This document shows positions 22,587 to 40,490 of a stretch of DNA of 64,000 bases, one piece after another (position 1 is the first letter of the stretch; each line of letters begins with the position of its first letter). The notes beneath the pieces were generated by a model. That model saw nothing but the letters and a program-made list of their open reading frames with translations, was not told where the DNA came from and did no database searches. Location of the stretch: NCBI GenBank assembly GCA_013339895.1, contig JABACO010000001.1, positions 11,037,611 to 11,101,610 on the forward strand. The letters run 5' to 3'. Position numbers and translations under genes: made by a program. Source of the stretch: Ephydatia muelleri. Its lineage: Eukaryota; Porifera; Demospongiae; Spongillida; Spongillidae.

Positions 22587-25554
22587 TGCATGTGCAAATG
22601 TTTACATGCATGGGAGATTTTATGAATTGGTGTCCATTTATAATATTACAGGGAAGTGTTTCATGGGTTACACTGGAGAACTGATAGACGGTTTTTCTCA
22701 CCAATGAGTACAACATCTTGTGGGAATGTATTTATTGGTGATCTTCAAAGCTCGGGCTCTTCATGTATGGGTTGTGTTGTTCAATTCATTTGCCAGGTAG
22801 AATAAAATAAAAACATCAACGTACGTGAATATTTATATACATCCATCCAATGTACAGGAGGGTCAAGATGCCATTCATTGTCGTGTATGCAAATTGGATC
22901 ATCATCCTGTTATCTGCAAAAAGTTATGTTATTGGTGAAACCCTTTCGATACCAGTATGTTGTATAGAAGCTGTGCTTGATGTACAAGCTCAGGCTCTAC
23001 ATGTACTGAAGTGTCATGAAGGTCATTTTGTGCAACTTACTGAAAATGTAAGTTTCTTAATTGTAATGCAAGTGTTACTATTTTTTCTTCTAGGAATATA
23101 CCAGTTTATTTTCACCACATCCTATGAAGATAAAGTCAATGCAGTGGGGAGGAAGTCCTGTTGTCATGGTCCCTATCACTTTATTCACGGATGACACTAG
23201 TGGAAATAAGTCTAAACAATGGAACAAGTTTGACTCCTGGAACTTCCGACTTGAGGGTCTTTCGAAAAAGGAAAATGGCAACCTCCAGAACATCCACTTC
23301 ATCTGTGCATCGAACAAAGTTCCTGTGCTTGATATGGCTGTCCCTTTAGTGCAAGAGTTCACTGCTCTAGAGAATGAGGGTATCATTGCATATGATGCCT
23401 TTTTGCAACGCAATGTCATTGTAGTGGCTCCAATATTAAATATTATATGTGACAATCCTCGTGGAGCAGAGGTGTGCAGTCATCTTGGAGCAACAACAAG
23501 CAAGTATTGTCGGATTTGCATGGTAAGTTATGTTGGTGTATTATGAATTTCTAAAATGAATCTTGTATTAAGGCTGATGTAACTACTGGTTTGCACAGCA
23601 TTGGCTGTCTCAGGAATAAGCCTGACACGCTGTGTCAAATTGCTCGCATACAGTCTGCAAGGACTCAAAAGGAAATGAAGCAGCTTCAGAAAGAGTTTGG
23701 AGTACGTGCTAAACCAAATCCACTTTTGGAACTCTTCATCGATCTGCATAGGTATGTAATCATCCATAATAATTAACTGGATTTACTGTGTTAATCAATA
23801 GGTGTACACCAGTGGAAGTGTTACACACCTTACTTCTGGGTCCATATAAATATCTTTTTAGAGATTTGATGGGTCGTCTTACTACTGTGTAACGAAAGGA
23901 AATTCAGGCTCGAATTTCATCGTTTTCATTCTCTGGATTTGATATGAAACTATCTAGAAACGTAGCTAAGTATTTCAAGTCATTTGTGGGACGTGATTTT
24001 AAAATCTTAGCACAATTAGCTCTCTTTGTTCTCCCTCCCTACTTAACCCCTGGTGAGACTGAAGTGTGGTTTGCACTTTCTAAGGTACACCACTGCTAAT
24101 GCACTGGCAAGTTTTGATGTGGTGTGTTTCAATACATACAGGTGTTCAAGTGATACTTTTTTACCTGAGATGGTTGATGTGTACAAGTCTCAATGCTTGG
24201 CCTTTACACATGCTGTGGAAAGGAACTGCCCTGGACTCAGGAGGAAGCTTAAGATTCACATCCTCCTTCATCTGCCAGATGATATGCTACAGTTTGGACC
24301 AGCTTCAACATTCAACACAGAAAGGTTGTAACTTTATTGCAAGTACAATTGTGTGTTTTATACTTGTATTTGTATTCTACCAGATGTGAGAGCTATAATG
24401 CTGCTATCAGAGGTCGTAACATCTATGCAAACCGACATGCTCCGAGTAAAGATATTGCCACAAGCTTTGCAATTCAAGAAAGCATACGATTCGTGTGTTC
24501 AGGAGGCCATTACGATGCATTAGAAAAGTAAGTTCTTAAACTTGTATATTGGGAATGTTCTATAATTCATCTTTAGGTGTGGGGATGAACTTGTAAAGCT
24601 GTACAAGTCATCAGAAGTGGATGACTTTCTTAGAGGAGGAGCATCCGCATCATGTGAGAAACCCACGTATCTCCGTGGTGCTATCCGTAAGGTATGCTAT
24701 TGTGTGTTGCGCTCCAACATGTACAATAGATTATCTGCCAGGCAGCTATTTAAAACATGTTGCATTTTCTGCTGTATCTGTTGGTAGTAAAGTCCTATGT
24801 AACTGTAGTCTACTGTTTTATCACTTAAAGCGGCTGGTGATCAGCATAGGGGAGCTTACAGATCTTTCCCATGCCATCTTAACTGTGCCTCCAATTTTAA
24901 ATAATGCACACATTCTTTTCACACCACCTATTAGGTTGGCAAAACAAAGGTTGCTCTTGGGTCTGTATTGGTTCGTGTGCAGGAGATTGAGGGCAACATA
25001 TCTATCAGCAGTCTAATGGAAAATCACCCGCAGTTCACACTGCTTCTTCCTCCCATGCTAAGCTCATTTAATACTCTTGTTTCTTGGGGTAAAGCAACAG
25101 TAGGAACTGATAGAAACATTGTCAATGTTGGTGACTTTGCTCAATACAATGATGGTACTGGATCGGTATGTATGAGCAGATATATTTGTGTTTGTTTTGG
25201 ATGTACTTTGTTTTATGCATACAGGTCATCCTATGCTGCATTGAAAGTAATTCAAGATGCTACGTCATTGTGCGTCATCTAGAACCCCTCATGGCAGGCA
25301 CTGAGCCTATTTGCAATGACTTCGATTGTCCTCTGTACTCTCTCACAAGCATACTGCGCAGTATTCCTTCAGCTGCCATCATTCGGCCTGTTTCTGTGGT
25401 TCACCAATGCACTTCTACATGTTCCCTACAAAACAAAGATGTTTCAATGACACTGGAGCGGCAAGTAGCGTCACAAAAGACATTATGCTTCTCGCATGAC
25501 TGGCGTAACACATTGTATTGCTATAATGTTTATTGCAAATCAAACGTTTTGTAA
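21641..25554 (+). CDS. Plavaka-type transposase, many small exons
   Basis: It starts MAGFYCAPCRLNFHFKSRYE with a C2H2-like finger (C-x2-C...H-x4-H). Exon 1 ends at 21866; exon 2 starts at 21910; later exons continue in frame. Central sequence includes SPVVMVPITLFTDDTSGNKS followed by KQWNKFDSWNF, NIHFICASNKVPVLDMA and CGDELVKLYKSS. Near 24300-24480 lies FGPASTFNTER, then RGRNIYANRHAPSKDIAT, which matches the F-x-A...N-x-x-APS-x-DIA signature of Plavaka transposases. The C-terminus is VVHQC...LYCYNVYCKSNVL. The DDTSGN aspartates are likely catalytic. I see no clear in-frame stop in the exons I traced, but not every junction was checked; at 23890 TGTGTAACG could be a stop within or next to an intron. 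Confidence 0.7.
22494..22592 (+). repeat. (TG)n in an intron of the E1 transposase
   Basis: It begins directly at a donor (TTCAAG|TAAGTGTATGTGTGTG) and ends in TGCG repeats. Confidence 0.9.
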
Positions 25555-25762
25555 CGTTGTGTGTATACGGCGCTGTACGAATAGAATACTTATGGATTCA
25601 TGCCTGATCTCAGTCGGGAATCATTTGTGGGCAACGATGATTCTTCGGTGAATACATAAGTCTTGATTCCGAACGCTGCCGAAAGTTCATGATTCAATAT
25701 TGATTTTTCGTTATTGACTCGTTAATTGTACCGGATTGATTCAATGTAAAAATATTGGCGTG

Positions 25763-26075
25763 TAGGATTTGACCCCGACTATGAAGTCATTAAAAAAACG
25801 CGACCCGTCTGTAACAACACTCCCGACGATCGGATCGTGTAGCTTGTTTTAGCAATCGATCTAGAAGTCAAAAATGAGTAGTTTCGTTTTTTTTTTTCAT
25901 GTCGCAGAACCGCGTGGTTGTAGAGAACAAGAGTGTACTGCCCGTTCTCGTACCCAGTCTCGGAACAAGGGGCGGGTCGTCTTCTTCTCCTCCTTCTTGG
26001 CAACGGACAGGAACACTTTTAAGCGATCAAAATTTCACCATTAGCTTCAGAATCGGATAGAGGACTCGCTTTTAT
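25763..26075 (+). repeat. dispersed repeat R, copy 2
   Basis: It starts immediately after E1 at TAGGATTTGACCCCGAC and continues through the same blocks as copy 1, ending with TTTTATATAAAAT. It duplicates copy 1 in the same orientation and is not its missing remainder. Confidence 0.85.
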
Positions 26076-26098
26076 ATAAAATTAAAAAAATTAAGAAA

Positions 26099-26367
26099 AC
26101 AAGTAAATAAAAATATTCTCTACGAGAAAGTTGGTGGGATATAGGATTTGAAGGCAATTGGTGGTGTAAAAAGCAAGGAAACAAGGTCTTATCAGAAGGG
26201 AAAATGTAATAGTCCTATATTTAGCACACAAACAACATACGCCCTAGAAATGTGCTAAATATAGGACTATTACATTTTCCCTTCTGATAAGACCTTGTTT
26301 CCTTGCTTTTTACACCAAATCCTATATCCCACCAACTTTCTCGTAGAGAATGTTTTTATTTACTTGT
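26099..26367. mobile_element. palindromic MITE family P, copy 1
   Basis: A 269-bp near-perfect foldback with ends ACAAGTAAATAAAAA and the inverse. The arms contain GAGAAAGTTGGTGGGATATAGG, AAAAAGCAAGGAAACAAGG and CTATATTTAGCACA around a ~25-bp loop. No clear target duplication. Confidence 0.9.
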
Positions 26368-26660
26368 CTAATCTAAAGCGTCACTGCGTCATAGACATAG
26401 TTCGAATACTAAGGTAGTACGTGCAATGGTACATTTCTGATGGGGGCCAGTGGTTTAACTGACACAAATTCTGACGACTACATGCAAACGGCAATACAAC
26501 TAAACCGAGGGGGGGGGGGGGGGTCCTATCTAAATAGTATTTGGGGGTGTGGTCAAACCACACTGTGCCAAATGTCTAGTAATGGAGTTGCAGGTTTACA
26601 GCGGTGGCTGTTTGTAGTGGATGGAGGGGGAGGGGGGGGGGGGGGTTAAGACTATAAATA

Positions 26661-26941
26661 ACAAGTAAATAAAATACCTTCTCTATGAGAAAGTTGGTGG
26701 GATATAGGATTTGAAGGCAATGGTGGTGTAAAAAGCAAGGAAACAAGGTTCTGTAATAATAAGGGAAAATGTCATAGTCCTATATTTAGCACACGAACAT
26801 AGTATATGCTACAAACGGGCTAAATATAGGACTATGACATTTTCCCTTATTATTACAGAACCTTGTTTCCTTGCTTTTTACACCACCATTGCCTTCAAAT
26901 CCTACCAACTTTCTCACAGAGAAGGTTTTATGTTTACTTGT
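26661..26941. mobile_element. palindromic MITE family P, copy 2
   Basis: A 281-bp foldback with the same ends and arm blocks as copy 1. Its middle arm differs from copy 1 (TTCTGTAATAATAAGGG instead of CTTATCAGAAGGG), but the two arms of this copy still match each other. Confidence 0.9.
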
Positions 26942-27422
26942 TTCATTCTTTTTTTTTTTTCATGCACATTATTCCGATGCATGATGCGTAATTGATCACA
27001 AGTGATCCGTATTGATTCGTAATGTTCAGCCACCAATGTCATACACACAAAACAACACACTAATAGTTTGGATAATAATTGTCTCTGACGTTTTTGCCAG
27101 CAACACCTTGCAGTACGGAAGTGGGAATATCCCATAAAAGAGGGAATAGTCACACCCTAACAGATTACCCCTTGTACGCCAGAGTAGTTCTTGTATACAA
27201 CAACATCCTTGGACAGAGCGGTGCAGGTGAGTGTTCAGAAGCAAATGGCAACCAATAGCATCCTTGACAACCTTTTCGGCCAAATTGTGTGAGATAATGG
27301 GGAATGTTAGTAGACATACATGTGGCCACCAGTAGCTGGTAAGATCTACTGAGAGTAAACAGAAGCCATATCCAGGAGAACTGGAAGGGATATGGGCATT
27401 GCTAAAGATCAAAGAAAGATCA
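26942..27422 (-). other. possible coding relic, unassigned
   Basis: A minus-strand frame from ~27370 to 27026 (VVKDAIGCHLLLNTHL and similar) is open for over 100 codons next to a (CA)n tract. I do not recognise the family. It may be the decayed downstream part of the K-A-D-P-E-K-K element. Confidence 0.25.
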
Positions 27423-27527
27423 CACACACATGCACACACACACACACCACACACACACATACACACATACACACACACCACACACACACACACACACACA
27501 CCACACACACACACACACACACATACA

Positions 27528-27601
<74 letters not shown>

Positions 27602-27602
27602 A
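27423..27602 (+). repeat. (CA)n microsatellite
   Basis: 180 bp of CA with regular CCACAC interruptions. Confidence 0.95.
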
Positions 27603-28399
27603 CAATATTCTTACAATGCACCTGAATCAGAAGCACTTGGTAGAATCAGTTCACTGAAGCCATATGTACACCTTCTTTGCACCACAAATGATGATGAGAT
27701 AGCAGTTGTTAATCTAATCATCACAGATCAGCAGATCAGCGCTTGTACAAACACAAACACAAACACACACACACACACACTCACACACAATATACTTACA
27801 AGTACTGTACAATGGATGAAGTACTTTCTTTCTCTAGAGATGCATAAAGCTTCTTTGGGATGTAGTTTGCAGATCCTTCCTGATGCGGTTAGAGACTCAT
27901 CTGAAACAATTGTTAGAAATGATGCCAATTACATTGCACAATCAGAATGCTTGTTTGTGAGCCATTCCAATCACTGGTGTATACACATGCATAATAATAT
28001 GCTCTTTCTTGCACGTGCAATAACACAAATAGAATGTTATCAAAAGCTTCAGCAGTTGTTATTAGAACTGCTATTCTCATAGGCCAAATTGTACTGGGCC
28101 ATATATCCAACAGAAATTCTAGGTAGCATTGCATGTGTATACCCACCACAACCCTTTGCCCCCATCAGTTGGTATGTGCTCACATACATGTGGTTTACCA
28201 GGGACACAGTGCTTTGAGTTATCACCATTGGTCCAGGGACATTCATCTTACGAGCTGTTGAATAACAGCTTATAAATTGCCAGCAGTAGCCAGCTATTGC
28301 CCTGTTGAATGAACCAGTGTATGTGGTTTTCTAGGGACTCTGATTAGCTGTTGAATAACAGGTTGTCAAGGCCAGCTCTGAGATCCTCCATGTTTTAAC
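27603..28399. other. spacer
   Basis: Contains a short (CA)n near 27757-27785; nothing else recognised. Confidence 0.3.
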
Positions 28400-29332
28400 T
28401 TTGTCCCCAAAACTGCTTCCATTTCACCACTAGTAAGCAGCCAACACTCATTAGTGCACTTCCATTTTAATGGACGCATGCGAATAAGATGTCGGTCTCC
28501 TATCTCCTCAGCCACTACACACCTACCATTGAGGTCTACAGGTATGGCCCCAAGCTGCCTTGTGTGGTTGTAAGAGGCATCATAGTAGAAAGGCTCTGAA
28601 CCAGCAGTATGGTACCTTACCCCTTCTAGGAGGTGACTATCTTCTAATTTAATTGCATTAATGGCACGAATATCCTTAGAAATTCCCCTGCCTTTTTCCT
28701 ATGCACATTCAGTACCTTTTTAAGCACTGCATCTGCACAAACTTTACTGACAGCAGCATGTGCAGATCTGGTACACACCTTTTGTGCTAACCATGGGTGC
28801 GTCTTGCAAAAGGCATCATTTAACTGAACTAGTAAAGTGCTATTCTTAAGAATAGCCTTTTCAAGCCACTCTGATACTCGCTAAGTACGATATCCTTTGG
28901 TTCGTACAGAGAGTAGCTACAGTGTCATATGCAAACCCTGCTCAATATCTGAGATACTGTGCAGGTTACTACATCTACATTTACATACCTTTGAATAACT
29001 TTGTCGGTAGTTCTTTTTCGATGGCCTCGTTGGTTTTGCAGGGTACGCTTAGCCTTCCCGTACCGCACTCTCTTCGCCAAGCGTGCACATTCAGGACCCT
29101 CCCAATAACGTTTTCTTTCAGCTGACCGTTTCTTTTCTGGGTCTGCATGATACCGCTCGCGTTTAGCTGACCGTTTCTTTTCTGGGTCTGCATGATACCG
29201 CTCTCGTTCAGCTGTCTGTTTCTTTTCTGCCTTTTAGGATGCCCGTGCCGATTCTAAAACATCGTCTCGAACTTGAAGGTATTTCGCACGTCGTTTCGCT
29301 CGTTTTTTTTCTTGACGTGAAGGCAGAAAACA
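28400..29332 (-). pseudogene. decayed K-A-D-P-E-K-K repeat protein of a large mobile element
   Basis: Minus strand from ~29332: a basic start (KRAKRRAKYLQVRDDVLESARAS, then a stop) leads into repeats RYHADPEKKRSAKRE that parallel the ORF at 46915. The exon ends at a GTATG donor near 29000. Further downstream (28890-28400) a frame reads YSLYEPKDIVLSEYQSGLKR, then, after a frame change, SEPFYYDASYNHTRQLGAIP and GRCVVAEEIGDRHLI. A repeat N-terminus followed by such a Cys/Trp-rich region resembles large sponge ORFs that I associate with Helitron-like elements; that link is inference. E2 sits just upstream of this start. Stops and a frameshift make it a pseudogene. Confidence 0.55.
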
Positions 29333-29352
29333 ACTTCACTAACAAAATAGTA

Positions 29353-32038
29353 CACGGCCAATAAGTACCACCTGCGTTACGCAAGCGTTATTTATCGCTT
29401 GCGTCACGGATGCGTTCGAAACGGCGTATCGCAGGCGATCGTTGTGAAGTTACGATACGGAGGCTATGATCTTACCGAATACGGTAGCGTGTAAAAATTT
29501 TGCGTAACGCAAATGTCATGCACGGCTCCGTGACGCTGGCGATTTAGCAAAAAAGGTGTTACGTGTGCTTTACGCAAGCGTATCGGACTGTAAGCCTGCA
29601 ACCGCAGCTGCACGTGAGAAAGATGGCTGCTAAATGTCACTGTGATGTTTGTCTGAAAGAGTTTGACAGATATGAAAGGTATGTTCCCACAAAGACAAGG
29701 TTCGTCTGATGGAAATTGTGCCTCAACTGAGAATTTGGAAGCTGAGCTTGAATCTGGAAATGTTGATACGGGTGGATCCACTACTGTAACCAAGAGTCAT
29801 AGTCCTTCAGCAATTGCTAGCGACGAATTATCACTAGCTATAGAGGACATGGACATTGGCCATCGCGCGACGAAGCGGAAAAGGATTCAGACTCTCGTTC
29901 TGATTCAGGTGGGAATAATTCGATGTGATTGTGTAATATTTACTATGAATTTGTGTGCACTGTATAGATATAGCTAATATTCTAAGCCTCACAAATAGCA
30001 GTGCCAATAGAAAGGGCCAGTATACCATCCATTTTTATCTATGATGTCTGCAATGACATACATAATAATCAACAGTCCTTGTTCAATGGTAAGGCATTCT
30101 TGATGATTTGTTGAAGGAGTGTAATCTTTCACTTCTCTACACAGGGTCTATCCAATCTGACATTTGTGTCCCATACTCTGAGATGCATGTGTCGTGCACT
30201 CCAAGTGTTTCCACTATGGTCTCATATAAGCTACCTGGATATCATGCACCAGAGAAGGTACACAAGGTATATTGACAAAAGCTTAAACTTAACCTACTCA
30301 CTAACAGTTCTACAGCCCATCTGATGTACCCTTCTACGTGCCTTGTCAATTGTACGTAATGGAGATGTGATTGTGTGCGTTTTCATTTTATAATTTTGTC
30401 ATGCAAAATAGGTTCTCAAAATGGTGTATTATGATGGGTTTGAACCTCAGAACATTGAATTGTGTGTCACCGATTTGCAAGGGCTACCTACAGCGTGATG
30501 TGGTGAAAAAAAAAAAACCCATAAATTCACCTGATACTGCACCTTCCTGACAGCATGTTGACGTTTGGGCCTGCATCTTCATTCAACACAGAAAGGTAAG
30601 TTCCACAATGTGCACAAAGATATTGTATGGAACATATTGTGTTTCAGGTGTCAATTCTGTAATACGGTCACGCAATGTGTATAGCAACAGACAGGCCCCT
30701 AGCAAGGATATTGCTACTGCTTTTGCTGTACAAGGAAGTACAATTATTAGATTTACCTTTTCCGGCAGTTGCTACAATACATCTGAAGGTCTGATATTCC
30801 TTGAGACTGGTAAAGCTTAATTTTTTACTTGCAGATGTGGTGAGGACCTTGTCAGCCTTTACCATACCAACGAAGAAGTGTTTTTAGATGGTGAAGTCCA
30901 AGAATGTGGGAGTGGTGGAATTCATAAACATGGAACACTACGAAAGGTAATAATATGAGTATGAATATGATGTACACAAGTAAATGTATTATGTTCTTTG
31001 TGTGTTTTTGTTTGTGATGAAACTAATTTTTTGTCTCTGTTATTCCGTTGTTGTTTACTCAATGTGTGTATATATATGTACATGTTCCATATATGTGAGT
31101 AATGTGTGTACGTATAGGTGTGTGTTCATGTGTGCATTTATTTATACATGTATATGTTTGATTGTGAACTTTCATATTTTTTATTGTTCAGCTAGAACAA
31201 AAGCTCCATTGGCTTCAGTACCGATTACATTGGAAGGGAAAACGATGTCATAAGAAGAAATAGATGCAAAGTTCACTGTTCTGTTGCCACATGGAATTTC
31301 AAAAATGCGACTGTACGAAAAAATGGACAACTCATTAATGTACAGGACTACATAGAATACAATTCTCAAGCTTCCACCTCGGTATGATGTATTTACTATT
31401 CTCATGTGTATGACTTGTATGTCTTATTGTTTTACAGGTGGCATTGGAGACTGGATTGTTTATTGGCAGCTTTCACGCGGAGCAAGCAACATTTTTGTTT
31501 GGTCCGTTATTTGGAGCCTGTGCTGAGTGGTATACTGAGCCCGAGTGGGGTTGTCCACTGCTAACAATGACGAAGGTAATTCGTTGCACAGCATCAACAC
31601 TTGTCAGCTGTGCAGTCTCTGTCGTACACCAGTGTGACAGCCACCAATGTGTCTTGGCAGAACAGGAGACAACATCAAGAATTGAACGAGTACTGGTGAC
31701 ACAAAAGAAAACTGTGTCTTGGCAGAACACAGACAACAATATGTACTGCTATAACATATTCTGTATACATTGTTTGCCATAAAAATGACATGTTTGAGTT
31801 TATTTGAGGTTATTGTTTACCAGTAACTACTAGTACAGACGCGGGCGTGGTATAGAAACCACCATACGTCGCTTTTACGTATACGGGTACGTATCGGAGG
31901 CGTACACGCATGCTATACGCAAATTATTGCTACGCTTCCAAAAAAATCGGTTACCCATCGCTTGCGTTACGCTCGCAATTTATCGGATCCGTGTAGCAAT
32001 TCCAACGTATCCGTAACGGAATCCAATTATTGGCCGTG
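29353..32038 (+). mobile_element. CMC/Plavaka-type transposon E2, internally deleted
   Basis: The ends are TA|CACGGCCAATAA and TTATTGGCCGTG|TA: a clean 12-bp inverted repeat beginning CAC, with a TA target duplication. Both ends carry TTGCGTTACGC-type subterminal repeats. The interior holds a transposase related to E1 with its middle missing. It is 2686 bp against 5842 bp for E1. It lies between repeat R copy 3 and the start of the K-A-D-P-E-K-K pseudogene, so it inserted into that element's 5' region. Confidence 0.85.
29623..31782 (+). pseudogene. Plavaka-type transposase, core deleted
   Basis: It starts MAAKCHCDVCLKEFDRYER (C-x2-C finger as in E1), with a CACGTGAGAAA box just upstream as in E1. 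Matching later parts are VSYKLPGYHAPEK (~30220), HLPDSMLTFGPASSFNTER (~30550), RSRNVYSNRQAPSKDIATAF (~30665), CGEDLVSLYHTNEE (~30840) and a C-terminus VVHQC...MYCYNIFC. The LFTDDTSGN and NIHFICASNK segments of E1 are absent and an A12 run sits at the gap, so the catalytic centre is gone. It could only be moved in trans. Confidence 0.75.
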
Positions 32039-32040
32039 TA

Positions 32041-32545
32041 GCACACCAAACGACGATTGAATCATCAAAGGATTCTTCTCTAGTTATTTTGCTATTTATA
32101 CACATCTTTAGATACCGTAATTATGAAGTAATCTAATTATACAAGACATAGGCTGATAGTCGATTGTGTATCAGAGTATAACATCGATTATTTATATAAA
32201 AGCGAGTCCTCCATCCGATTCTGAAGCTAGTGGTGAAATTATGATCGCTTAAAAGTGTTCCTGTCCCGAGTTATGCGTTGCCAAGAAGGAGAAGGAGGAG
32301 GAGAAGAAGACGACCCGCCCCTTGTTCCGAGACTGGGTACGAGAACGGGCAGTACACTCTTGTTCTCTACAACCACGCGGTTCTGCGACATGAAACAAAA
32401 ACGAAACTACTCATTTTTGACTTCTAGATCGATTGCTAAAACAAGCTACACGATCCGATCGTCGGGAGTGTTGTTACAGACGGGTCGCGGTTTTTAATGA
32501 TATTCATAGTCGGGGTCAAATCCTATATATGGAACGAAACTTCCG
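32041..32545 (-). repeat. dispersed repeat R, copy 3
   Basis: The complement of this block matches copies 1 and 2 closely and extends further (AATCGACTAT, GTATAATTAGATTACTT, GGTATCTAAAGATG), so it shows what is missing from copy 1 after its TATCTA break. It leads, across E2, into the K-A-D-P-E-K-K pseudogene on the same strand, and contains a TTATATAAA box. It therefore looks like that element's promoter/5' region. Confidence 0.85.
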
Positions 32546-32684
32546 ATTAATGAAATAATGACTGGATGTGAATACGGGTGTGTAGCAGATCAAGGTATCC
32601 TTCCCCCAAGTCTCGTTCCCAGACTCCTTTACGCATGCATTATCGCATAATGTATACTGCTACGAAAAGTGAATGCAGTTTTTT

Positions 32685-32873
32685 GTTCCTTGAGGCACGA
32701 AATCGTACGCCCCAATCAAATTGGTCAGCAGGTCGAACGCCCACGGCAGGAGAGCATAACAGACATTTCACTTCCAAATGACATATTTATCCAACCATCG
32801 TTTCTCTCAATGAGAGTGATCTAATGGAGCCAACCAATTTGATTGGGGCTCACGATTTCGTGCGCCACGGAAC
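32685..32873. repeat. 189-bp foldback
   Basis: The arms GTTCCTTGAGGCACGAAATC and its approximate complement continue through CCCCAATCAAATTGGT and ACCAATTTGATTGGGG. MITE-like. Confidence 0.8.
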
Positions 32874-32888
32874 GAACTTCGCAGACGT

Positions 32889-33813
32889 CAGGCCCGTAGC
32901 CAGGTCGGGAAAAGGGGGGGTTCGAAAATAATAAATGTGGACCTAAAGTGGGCGTGGATCACCAAAAGGGGATGGGTGCGGAAGGGGGATGTGCCCCCTC
33001 CCGCGCGAAGCGCGGAAGCTTTTGGAAACATTGATTTTGCAACTGAATGCAAACCAATTTGCAGACACATGACTCATACCGCTTTATAACTCTTCATTGT
33101 AATTTAGTAAATATAATTGCCAATGTACATGTAAGCGCTCATGCATAACTATATTCATAATCCATTTCGGTCGACATTTAGCCCCTTCTATGAGACACCG
33201 ACAATACTTCTGATCCCCAATGCTTAGTCATATAGGCTAGCTAGTATATTATACACACTGCAATGCATAATGGATGCACCTTGCTGCGTAGTGATTTCAG
33301 GCTCGTTAGAATCTGGCGCAACCATTTCACTACATGTAGTTTTGCACTTATCAGAGTGATCGCTACATTCGATTTCCTCTGTGGCTGCCGCTGTGGCAGA
33401 ATTTGTTTCTGTAACTAAAGGATCCGACTGTTGCCCATCGCCCGTTGCCTTTCGTTTTACAGTTGGTAAGAACACATCAAGCTTCTGGCACAAGGCAGCG
33501 GGTAGTTCACGCTCTCTTTTTTTTTGCTGGGAGCTACCCGGCATTTTCGATCGGCGCACGCGCGCGAGTATTGAGTATGAATTAAAATTACAGTGTAAAT
33601 TAATGATTTCATCATAACTAGAACTAAACATGAATCAAGACCATATTATTAAATGCGGGAAAGACCAGGACTGGATTGGCCTAGCCGCCCAGGAATCGCC
33701 TAATCGCCTTATAGAGTGGCCGGGACCTTTACCGTACTTCCACATAATTGGACCTTTTCCCCCTGAGGGGGGGTTCGTTCGAACCCCCCGAACCCCCCCT
33801 GGCTACGGGCCTG
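32889..33813 (-). mobile_element. hAT-type deletion derivative B, TIR CAGGCCCGTAGCCAGG
   Basis: 925 bp, with the same ends and interior as copy A (15054-15842) in the opposite orientation. It is flanked by a perfect 5-bp duplication, GACGT (32884-32888 and 33814-33818). It retains a longer first transposase exon. Confidence 0.9.
33224..33544 (-). pseudogene. N-terminal exon fragment of a hAT transposase (copy B)
   Basis: From ATG 33544: MPGSSQQKKRERELPAALCQ, then LDVFLPTVKRKATG, then a Ser/Thr/Glu-rich segment with several Cys (IECSDHSDKCKTTCSE). It is about 106 codons and the last ones are probably read into intron or element sequence. It lacks the catalytic and dimerisation domains. Confidence 0.7.
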
Positions 33814-33907
33814 GACGTACTTATAATACATTATGCGCGTAATTGAGACTGGGAGCGAGACTAGCTCACGCCGGCGTGGAATTACTATTGGTTAAAGATA
33901 AATGAAT

Positions 33908-33958
33908 AGTCTGGGTACCCGACCAGCACCATCGACAACTGGGCCGGGTACCCAGACT
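33908..33958. repeat. 51-bp foldback, ends AGTCTGGGTACCCG
   Basis: The arms AGTCTGGGTACCCG and CGGGTACCCAGACT flank a ~23-bp loop. The end motif resembles 18467-18562. Confidence 0.75.
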
Positions 33959-34028
33959 GGGTCATAATAATTGTTCATTCGAGTGCAACGTCACGTCACG
34001 TGGTGCGTGGTGGGCAGAGCTTTGCAAT

Positions 34029-40245
<6,217 letters not shown>

Positions 40246-40490
40246 AAAGCTGTGCCTCCTCCCCAGGCCACCTCAGGATTTGTTGTGCATATTGACCGCT
40301 AGGGATAGGTTATTGTGCAATGCTAAATTTAGCTGGCAATCAGTTGTGCAATTCCCAATCATGTGCGTCTGCATGAATATACACAGATTCATGCAGCAGT
40401 ACTTCCTTTTGGGAAAGATATAGCTTTATAATAAAGTGTTAAACCTGGCAGAATACGCCAATTTGAAACGATATAGAGCTTTGCACCAAG

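Larger units (their letters stand above)
19921..25762 (+). mobile_element. CMC/Plavaka-type DNA transposon E1 (5.8 kb, two divergent genes)
   Basis: The element starts TA|CACCACCAG and ends ...TTGGCGTG|TA; the ends are imperfect inverted repeats beginning CAC, with a TA duplication. Subterminal direct repeats with GATTCACGCTTG, ACTTCCGCAACGTC and GTGAATCACGAATGATTGC occur twice at the left (19945-20040, 20085-20180); TGATTC motifs recur on the right. It carries a transposase on + and a second ORF on -. CAC ends, a 2-3-bp duplication and subterminal repeats are hallmarks of the CACTA/Mirage/Chapaev superfamily. The exact ends are my inference, supported by E2. Confidence 0.75.
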
